From Mangrovimonas sp. TPBH4 (lineage in GTDB: Bacteria > Bacteroidota > Bacteroidia > Flavobacteriales > Flavobacteriaceae), in assembly GCF_001280505.1 (NCBI RefSeq), contig NZ_LBIO01000012.1, positions 1 through 33,122 of the forward strand: a stretch of 33,122 bases of DNA, given 5' to 3'. Under the pieces are notes generated by a model. It was not told the DNA's origin. It saw only the letters and a list, made by a program, of their open reading frames with translations, and searched no databases. The translations under genes and the position numbers were made by a program. Below, piece after piece: positions 10,036-18,861 of this stretch; positions within the stretch are counted from its first letter, which is position 1, and each line of letters opens with the position of its first letter.

Positions 10036-12390
10036 ATGTATAAAAAATCCCTTTTGGGAATCTTCTTTTGTACGCTGGTGGTTCTACCTTCAAATATGAT
10101 GTCTCAAGAAGACACTCCTCAAGGAGAAACTGTCCAAGAAGAAAAACCTAAGGTAGCCTTGGTGCTTAGTGGAGGTGGAGCTAAAGGGATTGCCCATATC
10201 CCTTTGATACAAACTTTGGATAGTTTGGGGATTGTTCCGGATATGGTTGTGGGTACTAGTATGGGAAGTGTTGTTGGAGGTCTCTATGCTATGGGCTATT
10301 CTGGAGATAGCATTGCAAAATTGGCTCAAACCGCAAAATGGAACGATTTGTTGGGAGGAACTGTCTCGCTAAAAGATGTAGGCGTAGAAGAAAAAAGTGA
10401 GTTTCAACGGTATTTGTTGAGTCTGGATATTGTGGATGGTAAGCCCCAAATAAAACCCTCTATTTTGAAAGACCAAAATCTAAGGGAGTTTTTCAGCCTT
10501 TTAATGCATCCAGTGTATAATATTGACAATTTTGATGAATTGGCCATTCCTTTTCGTGCTATTGCCACCGATTTGGTAAATGGGCAAAAAGTAGTGCTCA
10601 AAGATGGACAATTGGGTGTCGCTGTTAGAGCAAGTATGTCCATTCCTAGTGTGTTTGCACCTGTACCTTACAACGGGACACTATTGGTAGATGGAGGGGT
10701 TGTGGATAATTTTCCTGTGGATGTTGCTAAACAAATGGGAGCAGATATTGTTATAGGGAGTGATGTGGGGGGCGGACTGCAACCTATAGAAGAGCTCAAT
10801 AATATGGCGACTATTTTGTTTCAAACGTCCATGCTCACCAGTAATCTTAAAAATGATGAAAGTAGGGCCCAATGCGACATCTTACTGGACCATACCAAAA
10901 ATCTCACCTATTCCACCCAAGATTTTGAAAAGAGCGGTGCTATTTATGGAGAAGGTAGAATCGCCCGGGATTTGAGTGTACCAGCTTTAGTGGAGTTAGC
11001 CGAAAAACTAAAGCAATTTCCCCAAAGGGAGCATCAATTGCCGGAGGTTACAGATACTATCCACATTGATAGAATTGTGTATCAAAACATAAGTGAGGCC
11101 AATTTAAATTTAGTCAAGGCCAGGACCTTGTTGGAGGCCAATAAAAGTTACACCACCAAGGAGATTATCTTGGCAATTGATAGGGCAATGGGAACCGAGC
11201 TTTTTTTTCAGATAAATTACTATTTGGAAGAAAAAAATGGAGTCACAACCTTAAATTTGGTAGTGTCCGAAAAAAGTAGGCATCAACTAAGTGGTGCTTT
11301 GCATTATGATACCAACCATGGAGTTGGGCTAATCGCAAATTATACCGGTAGAAACATCCTTGGCAATGCATCTCGATTGTTAGTGGGATTGGACATTGCA
11401 GAACAGCCAAGGTTTAGGGTTCAATACCAAACCAATTTTGGAAAGCTTAAAAAGTGGTGGTCACGAACAGAGTTCTTTTGGGAGCGCATTAATCAGCACT
11501 ATTACGGGAATGGGGTAAGAGGCGACGAACTGGTAAATAAATATAACAGATTCAATACTCAATTCAATAGAAACCTGAACCCTTTCAAAAGTTATATTGG
11601 TGTAGATTTGGCTTATGAATATTCGAATATCAAGCCTAAAACAGATCCTTCGGTCAATAATAATGCCTATGATGTTAGGCGTTATAGCTTTGCAAATTTA
11701 GAGCTGAGTGCGCACTTTTCTTATAACAGCTTCCACCAGGTATTTTTTGCAAAACGAGGCACTAAAATCTATACGAGAATAGGGAGGTCCTTGGTGCATG
11801 ATGTTGACGTGTCTTATGTAGAGCAATTTGAATATGATGCCCATGGTAGTACCGACGGCTTTACAAAGGTTAGTTTTGAATATGAAAGGCGCATACCCTT
11901 GGGGGCCAGTACTTCGATAATTGTTGGGGCCGATGCCGGTTACATGTTTTTGGATGCTCCTGATGATGAGGACATTTCTTTTTTGGATCACGGACATTCG
12001 GGAAAGTTTTTTTTAGGCGGTTACTTGGATAAACCTAGGCGTGATACTTATAAATTTCAGGGTATTGACCATGCTGAATTGGTTGTTACACAATTCACCA
12101 AATTCAATTTGGGATGCCAATGGACTCCCATTAGAAAAATCTACATAACGCCTTATGCCAATTGGGCCTATGTGGGATTTGGTGGCTTTTCCGATTATAT
12201 GAAAAATGCCTTTAAGGAGCAGGACAAATGGATCAATGCAAACGATCCTGGTATTATGTTTTCTACAGGCGTCACTTTTTCTTATGCGTCCTTTTTAGGG
12301 CCTGTTCATCTGGATATGAGCTATATGAATAATTTAAATAGATTACAGCTCTTTTTTGGAGCGGGTCTCTTGTTGAATATTCCAGATTAA
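10036..12390 (+). CDS. Patatin-like phospholipase fused to an Omp85/BamA-type outer-membrane barrel
   Basis: Predicted lipid acyl hydrolase joined to its own outer-membrane translocator, as in the type Vd (PlpD-like) autotransporters. I chose ATG 10036 over the upstream ATG 9988 because it gives a clean signal peptide (MYKKSLLGIFFCTLVVLPSN); the upstream start adds 16 polar residues. From this start the patatin domain shows the oxyanion loop SGGGAKG (45-51), the nucleophile elbow GTSMG (Ser75) and DGG with catalytic Asp219. A POTRA-like segment follows (IDRIVYQNIS to VVSEK), then a long aromatic, strand-rich C-terminal half that matches the surface-antigen/D15 barrel and ends in LFFGAGLLLNIPD. 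Total 784 residues, normal for this Bacteroidota family. It heads a same-strand cluster. Whether the enzyme domain is released or stays periplasmic cannot be told. Confidence 0.9.
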   Translation: MYKKSLLGIFFCTLVVLPSNMMSQEDTPQGETVQEEKPKVALVLSGGGAKGIAHIPLIQTLDSLGIVPDMVVGTSMGSVVGGLYAMGYSGDSIAKLAQTAKWNDLLGGTVSLKDVGVEEKSEFQRYLLSLDIVDGKPQIKPSILKDQNLREFFSLLMHPVYNIDNFDELAIPFRAIATDLVNGQKVVLKDGQLGVAVRASMSIPSVFAPVPYNGTLLVDGGVVDNFPVDVAKQMGADIVIGSDVGGGLQPIEELNNMATILFQTSMLTSNLKNDESRAQCDILLDHTKNLTYSTQDFEKSGAIYGEGRIARDLSVPALVELAEKLKQFPQREHQLPEVTDTIHIDRIVYQNISEANLNLVKARTLLEANKSYTTKEIILAIDRAMGTELFFQINYYLEEKNGVTTLNLVVSEKSRHQLSGALHYDTNHGVGLIANYTGRNILGNASRLLVGLDIAEQPRFRVQYQTNFGKLKKWWSRTEFFWERINQHYYGNGVRGDELVNKYNRFNTQFNRNLNPFKSYIGVDLAYEYSNIKPKTDPSVNNNAYDVRRYSFANLELSAHFSYNSFHQVFFAKRGTKIYTRIGRSLVHDVDVSYVEQFEYDAHGSTDGFTKVSFEYERRIPLGASTSIIVGADAGYMFLDAPDDEDISFLDHGHSGKFFLGGYLDKPRRDTYKFQGIDHAELVVTQFTKFNLGCQWTPIRKIYITPYANWAYVGFGGFSDYMKNAFKEQDKWINANDPGIMFSTGVTFSYASFLGPVHLDMSYMNNLNRLQLFFGAGLLLNIPD

Positions 12391-12429
12391 TTACAGGGCT
12401 ATTTTCACTTTTAAAACCTCAAACCAACC

Positions 12430-13044
<615 letters not shown>

Positions 13045-13045
<1 letters not shown>

Positions 13046-13443
13046 TGATTGGTATGCAATGTCCGTGCGACCCATCCAAATTATATCATGAATGCTGCCA
13101 AAAGGCGCATGATAACCTTCTGTCGGTGAATACTGCCGAAGCTTTAATGCGTTCCAGATACAGTGCTTTTGTATTGGCGGATATTGACTATTTGCAGAAA
13201 AGCCACCACAGTAGTAAACGGCCTTCAAGGCGAGAGAAGAAGGAAATTCAGCAATGGGCAAAGTCTGTAGATTGGATAAAATTGGAAGTACTGAATACCA
13301 CGAAAGGAACAGCCTCAGACGATACGGGAACTGTAGAATTCAAAGCCTTTTTTATGGAAGATGGCCAAATACAGGTCATCCATGAAAACTCTAGATTTTG
13401 CAAGGAAAATGGCCATTGGGTATATCTGGATGCTGTGAAATAA
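13045..13443 (+). CDS. YchJ-like SEC-C / NTF2-fold protein (UPF0225)
   Basis: A 132-residue protein of the YchJ family. The N terminus carries the SEC-C-type zinc motif CPCDPSKLYHECC, followed by the family signature EALMRSRYSAFVLADIDYL. A compact NTF2-like domain follows (WIKLEVLNT, TVEFKAFF, ENSRFCKENGHWVYLD). YchJ proteins are small and cytoplasmic; the SEC-C motif binds zinc and their function is still unclear. The start overlaps the previous stop by one base. An internal ATG at 13054 is also possible. The gene ends 41 bases from the convergent GH95 gene, and no terminator hairpin was found between them. Confidence 0.88.
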
Positions 13444-13484
13444 AAGATTCAAGCATGCACGTTAAATAGAAAATCGTTGAGGTG

Positions 13485-15917
13485 CTATTCCCCAGAAATA
13501 GCACCAAAAGGATTTTGTTCTTTTATAGGGAAATATGCCTTTCCCTTTTCGGTATCAAAAGTGATTTTTTGTCCTTTAAATTCCAAGGTGCATTCACCAC
13601 CTTCTTTGGAAAATACTTTAACATCAACCGGAATGCCAGCTTCCCAGGTAATATCTACAACAAAGCCACCACGGGCACAAAGTCCTTTGTAGCTTCCATT
13701 GGCCCAAGATTTTGGGAGGGCAGGCAACAGACGAATGCTTCCTGATTGACTTTGCAATAGCATTTCTGCAATACCGGCAGTTGTTCCAAAATTGGCGTCA
13801 ATTTGAAACGGTGGGTGCGAAGTGAATAGGTTAGGATTGGTACTTTTTTGCAGTACCATTTCCAATCCATGGAGGGCATTTTCAGCTTCTCCCAATCTAG
13901 CATATTGATTGATCAACCAAGCAGCACTCCAACCTGTATGGCCACCACCATTGGCAATTCTAAAATCCAATGATTTCTTTGCTGCAGCAGCCAATTCAGG
14001 GGTTTCCTCAACATCTATTTGATAGCCTGGATGCAAACCAAATAAGTGGGAGATATGACGGTGCCCTGGCTCTACTTCCTCGAATGCTTCGTTCCATTCC
14101 ATCAATCGGCCATCGGCACCTATTTTTGGTTTTGCCAAACGTTCTTGGGCAACTGTTACCTGTTGTACAAATTCATCGTCTATTTCCAGTGCATTTGAGG
14201 CATCTATAAAGTTTTTGAAAAGTTGCCAAATCACCTGTTGGTCGTGAGAGGGGCCCATAGAAATTTGGCACTTGCTGCCATCTGGAGCAATAAAGGTGTT
14301 CTCAGGAGATACTGATGGCCCAGATACCAAAGCGCTTGTAAGCTTGTCTTCAACCAACCAATCCATGTAAAATTGGGTTGAAGTCTTTAAAATAGGGTAG
14401 GTGTCTTTCAAAAAGGCTTTATCCAAAGTGAAGTAATAATGCTCCATGATATGTGAGGTCAACCAAGCGCCTCCTGTGACGTGCATGCCCCAACTGGCAC
14501 CTTCTCCCGGAGAGGTGTAGCCCCAAACATTGGTGATAGGATGCACCACCCAACCATCAGAATTATAATGGACTTTGGCTGTTTCCGATCCTGGAGTTTG
14601 CAGTGTTTTTGTCAAGTCGAAAAGCGGTAGGTGCATTTCTCCTAAGTTGGTGGTTTCGGCTGGCCAATAATTCATCTGTACATTTACATCGGTATGGTAG
14701 TCGCCATTCCAAGGGGTTTGTACTTTATTGGCCCAAATGCCCTGTAAATTGGCAGGAAGGGTTCCAGGTCTAGAGGACGAAATCAATAAGTAGCGCCCGT
14801 ATTGAAACAACAATTCCACCAAATGTAAATCGGTTGTTGAGGTTTTAAAGTTTTGAAGCCTTACATCGGTTGGAATGGTATCCCTTAGGTTGGAAGTTAA
14901 GCTTAAATCGACTCTTTTGTAGTATTGTTGGTAATCTGTTACATGCCTTTTTAAAAGGTCTTCGTAAGACGTTTGTTTTCCATTTTGAAGGTGAGTTTGG
15001 GTAAGGTCTTTATAAGGACGTCCTTTATATTTTGGATAGTCCAACACATAGTCTGTTGAGGCGGTTAGCAATAAGGTAACTTCATCAGCATTTTTAACCA
15101 CAAGCTTATCGTCTGTATAACTAAGGTCCCCATTTTTGTTGACTGCAGAAAGACGCACCATATAGTTTAGGCCTTCACCTTCTTTACCGTCGGTCATAGT
15201 GCCTTCCATGATCAATTGATCATTTTCAACATGGATTTGAGCATGTTCTGGTCTACTCATACTACTGTTGAAGGAAAGCTTTCCAGCTTGGTCCGCCGTT
15301 AATTTAATTACCATTAATTGGTCTGGATGGCTCACAAAAACTTCCCGTGTATAGTTGACACCATCTTGGGTATATTGAATTCTGGAAACCGCATCTTCAA
15401 GATCCAGTTCTCTATGGTAGTTTTCGTAAGGTTGTTTGTTTTCAAAATCAATCCACAAATCACCCAAGGTTTGGAAGCAGCCAAAAGGAACATTGGCCCC
15501 GCTACCGTATCCCGACCCCACTCCTTTACAGATTTGGGTAGCGTTGGTAAGTTCTGTAGCCTCTTTGTACTTGCCTTCGTATAAAAGCTCTCGGATCTTT
15601 CCGAGGGCTGGAAAAGCGTCTGGATTGTTATTGTCGTTTTCACTTCCAGACCACATGCTTTCTTCGTTCAACTGAATACGTTCCTTGTGCACATCGCCAA
15701 ATACAACAGCTCCAAAAGCGCCATTTCCCATCGGTAGGCCTTTCAACCACTCCGCGTCATCGTTCCATCCATTTGGATCGTCGGTTACCGAAGCCTTGGC
15801 AGGTTCCTTGTACCATAATTTCATATTGAAAGTCTGTGGCTCAACAGCTTTTTGTTCACAAGAAGTGAAGGCTATAGTAAAGCAAAAACAAGCAAGAAGA
15901 TATAGTTTGGAATTCAT
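13485..15917 (-). CDS. GH95 family alpha-L-fucosidase-like lipoprotein
   Basis: An 810-residue glycoside hydrolase of family GH95, whose members remove terminal alpha-L-fucose (some prefer alpha-L-galactose). It begins with a lipoprotein signal: lipobox FTSC, lipidated Cys20, then an acidic/polar CEQK. Landmarks in order: the N-terminal beta domain with WLKGLPMGNGAFGAVVFGD and RIQLNEESMWSG, then the (alpha/alpha)6 barrel with YGRYLLISSSRPGTLPANLQ, GIWANKVQTPWNGDYHTDVN, VQMNYWPAE, PSVSPEN with likely acid Glu539, HRHISHLFGLHPG and QIDANFGTTAGIAEMLLQS. Length is normal. No SusC/SusD pair, sulfatase or sensor gene lies nearby, so it is an orphan enzyme rather than part of a polysaccharide utilisation locus. 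The fucose versus galactose preference cannot be settled here. Confidence 0.92.
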   Translation of the reverse strand: MNSKLYLLACFCFTIAFTSCEQKAVEPQTFNMKLWYKEPAKASVTDDPNGWNDDAEWLKGLPMGNGAFGAVVFGDVHKERIQLNEESMWSGSENDNNNPDAFPALGKIRELLYEGKYKEATELTNATQICKGVGSGYGSGANVPFGCFQTLGDLWIDFENKQPYENYHRELDLEDAVSRIQYTQDGVNYTREVFVSHPDQLMVIKLTADQAGKLSFNSSMSRPEHAQIHVENDQLIMEGTMTDGKEGEGLNYMVRLSAVNKNGDLSYTDDKLVVKNADEVTLLLTASTDYVLDYPKYKGRPYKDLTQTHLQNGKQTSYEDLLKRHVTDYQQYYKRVDLSLTSNLRDTIPTDVRLQNFKTSTTDLHLVELLFQYGRYLLISSSRPGTLPANLQGIWANKVQTPWNGDYHTDVNVQMNYWPAETTNLGEMHLPLFDLTKTLQTPGSETAKVHYNSDGWVVHPITNVWGYTSPGEGASWGMHVTGGAWLTSHIMEHYYFTLDKAFLKDTYPILKTSTQFYMDWLVEDKLTSALVSGPSVSPENTFIAPDGSKCQISMGPSHDQQVIWQLFKNFIDASNALEIDDEFVQQVTVAQERLAKPKIGADGRLMEWNEAFEEVEPGHRHISHLFGLHPGYQIDVEETPELAAAAKKSLDFRIANGGGHTGWSAAWLINQYARLGEAENALHGLEMVLQKSTNPNLFTSHPPFQIDANFGTTAGIAEMLLQSQSGSIRLLPALPKSWANGSYKGLCARGGFVVDITWEAGIPVDVKVFSKEGGECTLEFKGQKITFDTEKGKAYFPIKEQNPFGAISGE

Positions 15918-15948
15918 ATGGATGGCGTGTTCTAATAATTTTTAAGGG

Positions 15949-15969
15949 TTAAGGTCTAAATGACCTTAA
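15949..15969. promoter_or_regulatory. Perfect 8-5-8 inverted repeat upstream of the GH95 gene
   Basis: TTAAGGTC, a five-base spacer (TAAAT), and its exact complement GACCTTAA lie 32 bases upstream of the GH95 start codon. The size and symmetry suit a dimeric repressor or activator site; no regulator gene is adjacent. A short hairpin in the leader is the alternative. Confidence 0.4.
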
Positions 15970-16108
15970 TAAAATGTAAAGATAACCAATTACCCTGAGA
16001 TGGTTACGTTTTTGAAAGGTTCTAGGTAGATTTAACTCGATTTTTTAGCTGAAGTTATTCAAGGTTTGATGCTTCCATGGAAATATCCGTACTTTGGTAA
16101 TTGAAATA

Positions 16109-16137
16109 AAAAAATGCCCTTAAAAAGGGCATTTTTT
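16109..16137 (-). terminator. Rho-independent terminator of the ars operon (bidirectional form)
   Basis: A 13-bp perfect stem (AAAAAATGCCCTT paired with AAGGGCATTTTTT) closes a three-base loop, 23 bases past the acr3 stop. The stem supplies a T-tract on either strand, so it could also stop plus-strand transcription. Confidence 0.85.
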
Positions 16138-16159
16138 ATTTTTAAGACAACAAGGTTAT

Positions 16160-17212
16160 TTAAGCACTAGCCTTGGCTTTGACATAATATTTGTCTTTCA
16201 ACCAGAAAGCTACTTTTACTAACAAGATCAGAGCTGGTACTTCAACCAAGGGGCCAATAACGCCTGCAAAAGCCTGTCCGGAATTCAGTCCAAATACTGC
16301 AATGGCTACCGCAATGGCCAATTCAAAATTGTTACCGGCTGCCGTGAAGGCCACAGAAGCGGTTTTGTCATATTCGGCACCCATAGATTTGGTAACGAAA
16401 AATCCAATGATGAACATGAGTCCGAAATAGATCAATAACGGAATGGCAATGATGAGCACATCCATTGGAATTTCAACAATCAATTCACCTTTTAGGGAGA
16501 ACATGATCACAATGGTAAACAATAACGCAATAAGTGTCATTGGGGAGATTCGTGGTATAAAAGTGTTCATATACCAAGCTTCACCTTTTAGTTTGACCAA
16601 AATCAATCGGCTTAAAATCCCCATTAGGAATGGAATTCCCAGATAAATAGCCACACTTTCGGCAATGGTTCCAATGGAAATATCTACAATAGCACCTTCA
16701 AACCCAAAATAGGGAGGAAGGATGGTAATAAAAATCCAGGCATAAAAACTATAGGCAAATACTTGGAAAATACTATTGAGTGCTACCAATCCTGCGCCAT
16801 ATTCGCTGCTGCCTTCGGCAAGGTCGTTCCAAACGAGTACCATAGCAATACAGCGCGCCAATCCAATGAGTATCAAGCCCACCATATATTCTGGGTAATC
16901 GCGTAGAAAGATGATGGCCAGAACAAACATTAGCACAGGCCCTATAATCCAGTTAAGAACCAATGAAATGGATAGGATTTTTTTGTTTTTGAACACCTGT
17001 GGTAATAGGGCATAATTCACCTTTGCCAAAGGTGGGTACATCATTAAAATCAATCCAATCGCAATAGGAATATTGGTGGTCCCTTGATTGAAAGAGTTGA
17101 TATAATCTGGAAAGGAAGGGAAAAAATACCCCAAGCCAATTCCAAATGCCATGGCAACAAAAATCCATAGCGTGAGATTACGGTCTAGAAAACTTAATTT
17201 TTTAGTAGCCAT
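16160..17212 (-). CDS. acr3: ACR3 family arsenite efflux permease
   Basis: A 350-residue inner-membrane exporter that extrudes As(III) using the proton motive force. About ten hydrophobic helices are visible. Family marks include the conserved cysteine in [16 protein letters not shown], the [14 protein letters not shown] helix, the [17 protein letters not shown] motif and the glutamate in [14 protein letters not shown]. Its start overlaps the arsC stop by one base (TAATG on the minus strand), so the two are translationally coupled. It is the last gene of the arsR - DUF6428 - arsC - acr3 operon and is followed by a strong terminator. Confidence 0.95.
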   Translation of the reverse strand: MATKKLSFLDRNLTLWIFVAMAFGIGLGYFFPSFPDYINSFNQGTTNIPIAIGLILMMYPPLAKVNYALLPQVFKNKKILSISLVLNWIIGPVLMFVLAIIFLRDYPEYMVGLILIGLARCIAMVLVWNDLAEGSSEYGAGLVALNSIFQVFAYSFYAWIFITILPPYFGFEGAIVDISIGTIAESVAIYLGIPFLMGILSRLILVKLKGEAWYMNTFIPRISPMTLIALLFTIVIMFSLKGELIVEIPMDVLIIAIPLLIYFGLMFIIGFFVTKSMGAEYDKTASVAFTAAGNNFELAIAVAIAVFGLNSGQAFAGVIGPLVEVPALILLVKVAFWLKDKYYVKAKASA

Positions 17213-17832
17213 TAGTTAGTTTGGATTTTAGAGAATACATAAAAAAGTTCGGTGGCAATTTGCTTACTGCGTTCGCTGTATTTTTCAGCTTGCTGAGGTG
17301 TGTTGTCGAAGGCTTTCGGGTCTTCAAACATAATAGGAATGCGTTGTTCGGCACCAGGAACAATTGGGCAGGCTTCGTTGGCAGAGTCGCAGGTCATAAT
17401 AGCTGCAAATTCCGATTTCGGATTGAATTCATCATCCATCCTTTTCGAAAAACCAATGATTGGGAGGGCGTTTCCAGCGTATTTAATACTGTAAACAGGA
17501 TTGGAACCTTCAGACAAAGTTGCAATTTCAAACCCTGTGTTCTGAAGGGTTTGAGCCGCCATTGGAAACAAGGCGGTAGCTTCTGTACCTCCCGAATAGC
17601 AGAATACCTGCTTGATCCCAAAATGGTAGGCCAGGGTTTGTGCCCAAACTTGCGATAGGTGGCTTCTTCGAGAATTGTGGGTGCAAATAAAATTGATACG
17701 GATATCGTTTTTATCCGTTACTTTTTTTTGGATGTAATCCACAAGTGGCTGAAGCGTTTCCTTGCGTTCTTCCGAAATGGAATTCACATCCAGGGTAGGG
17801 ATAAATTCCTCTAGTTTTTTGAATAATGACAT
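17212..17832 (-). CDS. arsC: Thioredoxin-type arsenate reductase (low-molecular-weight phosphatase fold)
   Basis: A 206-residue cytoplasmic enzyme that reduces arsenate to arsenite for export by the adjacent acr3 product. The phosphatase-type loop C-x5-R is at Cys50-Arg56 (CTHNSRRSH), and a second redox pair is spaced C-x6-C at Cys148 and Cys155 (TCDSANEAC). That matches the three-cysteine mechanism of the thioredoxin-coupled class. The Asp-Pro acid loop is in [10 protein letters not shown]. The N terminus has about 40 residues ahead of the core, and the protein is longer than the roughly 130-residue Staphylococcus form. Thirteen bases separate it from the DUF6428 gene upstream. Confidence 0.93.
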   Translation of the reverse strand: MSLFKKLEEFIPTLDVNSISEERKETLQPLVDYIQKKVTDKNDIRINFICTHNSRRSHLSQVWAQTLAYHFGIKQVFCYSGGTEATALFPMAAQTLQNTGFEIATLSEGSNPVYSIKYAGNALPIIGFSKRMDDEFNPKSEFAAIMTCDSANEACPIVPGAEQRIPIMFEDPKAFDNTPQQAEKYSERSKQIATELFYVFSKIQTN

Positions 17833-17845
17833 ATTTTGATGATAA

Positions 17846-18310
17846 TTAACAACAACCGCTGTTAGGAGTACAACAAGCGTTTTGTAGGTCTGATAATTTT
17901 ACTTTAGGTTTTTCGACAGGGATGCCACAGTTGTCTTTTGCCAAACAATCTGTTTGTTTTGTGGTAAGCTGGAATTGAGTGCCGTCGAAATCCAAACCAA
18001 ATTTTTGAATGGTCTCTCCTTGGTATTCCACTTCAATCTCAGTATCATTTAGCCCAAGCGTCTTTTCGGAAAGTTCTATAATGTGAACAAGTTTTTCAGG
18101 ATGCAATCTGTGGTTGTAATCGTTGGCATTCCAAAGTTGGAAATTGATGACTTCTTCCTGTCTAACAGTGCCACCACAATCGATAAAGTGTTTGGTGATT
18201 TTTCCTATTTCCGTTACGTGGAAATGTTCAGGTACCAAGGAGCCGTTTGGTAGTTGGAACGCTAGCGTATCCAACTGTTCCAAGTGTTTTTTTACTTCTG
18301 ATAGTTTCAT
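17846..18310 (-). CDS. DUF6428 family protein of the ars operon
   Basis: A 154-residue cytoplasmic protein typical of Bacteroidota arsenic operons and of unknown biochemical role. Visible marks are PEHFHVTEIGKITKHFIDCG, a QLWNANDYNHRLHPEKL segment and a C-terminal tail with clustered cysteines (NACCTPNSGCC). The two CC pairs in a flexible tail would be able to bind trivalent arsenic or another soft metal, which is inference. It sits between arsR and arsC, 46 bases after the arsR stop, so it should be induced together with the detoxification genes. No signal peptide or membrane helix is present. Confidence 0.82.
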   Translation of the reverse strand: MKLSEVKKHLEQLDTLAFQLPNGSLVPEHFHVTEIGKITKHFIDCGGTVRQEEVINFQLWNANDYNHRLHPEKLVHIIELSEKTLGLNDTEIEVEYQGETIQKFGLDFDGTQFQLTTKQTDCLAKDNCGIPVEKPKVKLSDLQNACCTPNSGCC

Positions 18311-18356
18311 ATCTATAGATTTATAGCATTGATGCGATTAAACGTGTGTTCGATTT

Positions 18357-18686
18357 TTAACAACAATCTGAATTGGAGATGTCCTTATTTAAGAATTCAC
18401 TAAAGAGGGTTTTTATCTCGGCCCAATTTTCTTTGTGAATGCAATAGCAAACACTTGTGCCTTCTATGTTGCCCTTAATCAGCCCTAGCTTTTTAAGTTC
18501 TTTTAGGTGTTGCGAAATGGTGGGTTGGGCCAAGCCAATTTCATCTACCAAATCACCACAGGCGCAAGCATTAATATTGAATAAATGTTCTAAAATTGCT
18601 ACTCTTGCAGGATGCCCAAATGCTTTGGCCAACGTAGCAATTTGGTTTTGGTAATCGGTAAATATTTCAGTTTTGGTAATGCCCAT
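18357..18686 (-). CDS. arsR: ArsR/SmtB family arsenic-responsive repressor
   Basis: A 109-residue winged-helix repressor, first gene of the ars operon. The core reads HPARVAILEHL, then a CACGDLVDEIGLAQ segment with two cysteines, then the recognition helix PTISQHLKELKKLGLI and a GTSVCYCIH wing. The ArsR family releases DNA when As(III) binds cysteines; CAC before the recognition helix plus the CYC pair in the wing are the likely ligands. The protein also ends in SDCC, like the tail of the DUF6428 neighbour. The start ATG lies 18 bases from a candidate operator. Confidence 0.93.
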   Translation of the reverse strand: MGITKTEIFTDYQNQIATLAKAFGHPARVAILEHLFNINACACGDLVDEIGLAQPTISQHLKELKKLGLIKGNIEGTSVCYCIHKENWAEIKTLFSEFLNKDISNSDCC

Positions 18687-18704
18687 AATTGTATTGATTG
18701 TTTC

Positions 18705-18720
18705 ATTGCAATATTACGAT
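18705..18720. promoter_or_regulatory. Candidate ArsR operator
   Basis: ATTGCAATATTACGAT is an imperfect 16-bp palindrome (six of eight bases match in each half) placed 18 bases upstream of arsR, where autoregulatory ArsR sites normally lie. The assignment is by position and symmetry only. Confidence 0.35.
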
Positions 18721-18861
18721 TAAATAAAGTAGTGTCAAAATTTTTAGTCAATCTTTTATTGGTAAACTAGTTGGAAAACAGAAGATACATTATAAAATTC
18801 GGTAGGTGGGGAGAGGTAATTTATTTAAAGAGAAAGGTGTAAAAGCTTAGTGTGTTCATTT

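Noticed and set aside
15332..15643. 103-codon minus-strand ORF
   Set aside because: It is in another frame inside the GH95 gene, whose N-terminal domain is conserved across this stretch.
17221..17658. 145-codon plus-strand ORF
   Set aside because: Antisense to arsC, whose catalytic Cys and C-x6-C pair are plain; the ORF has no recognisable features.
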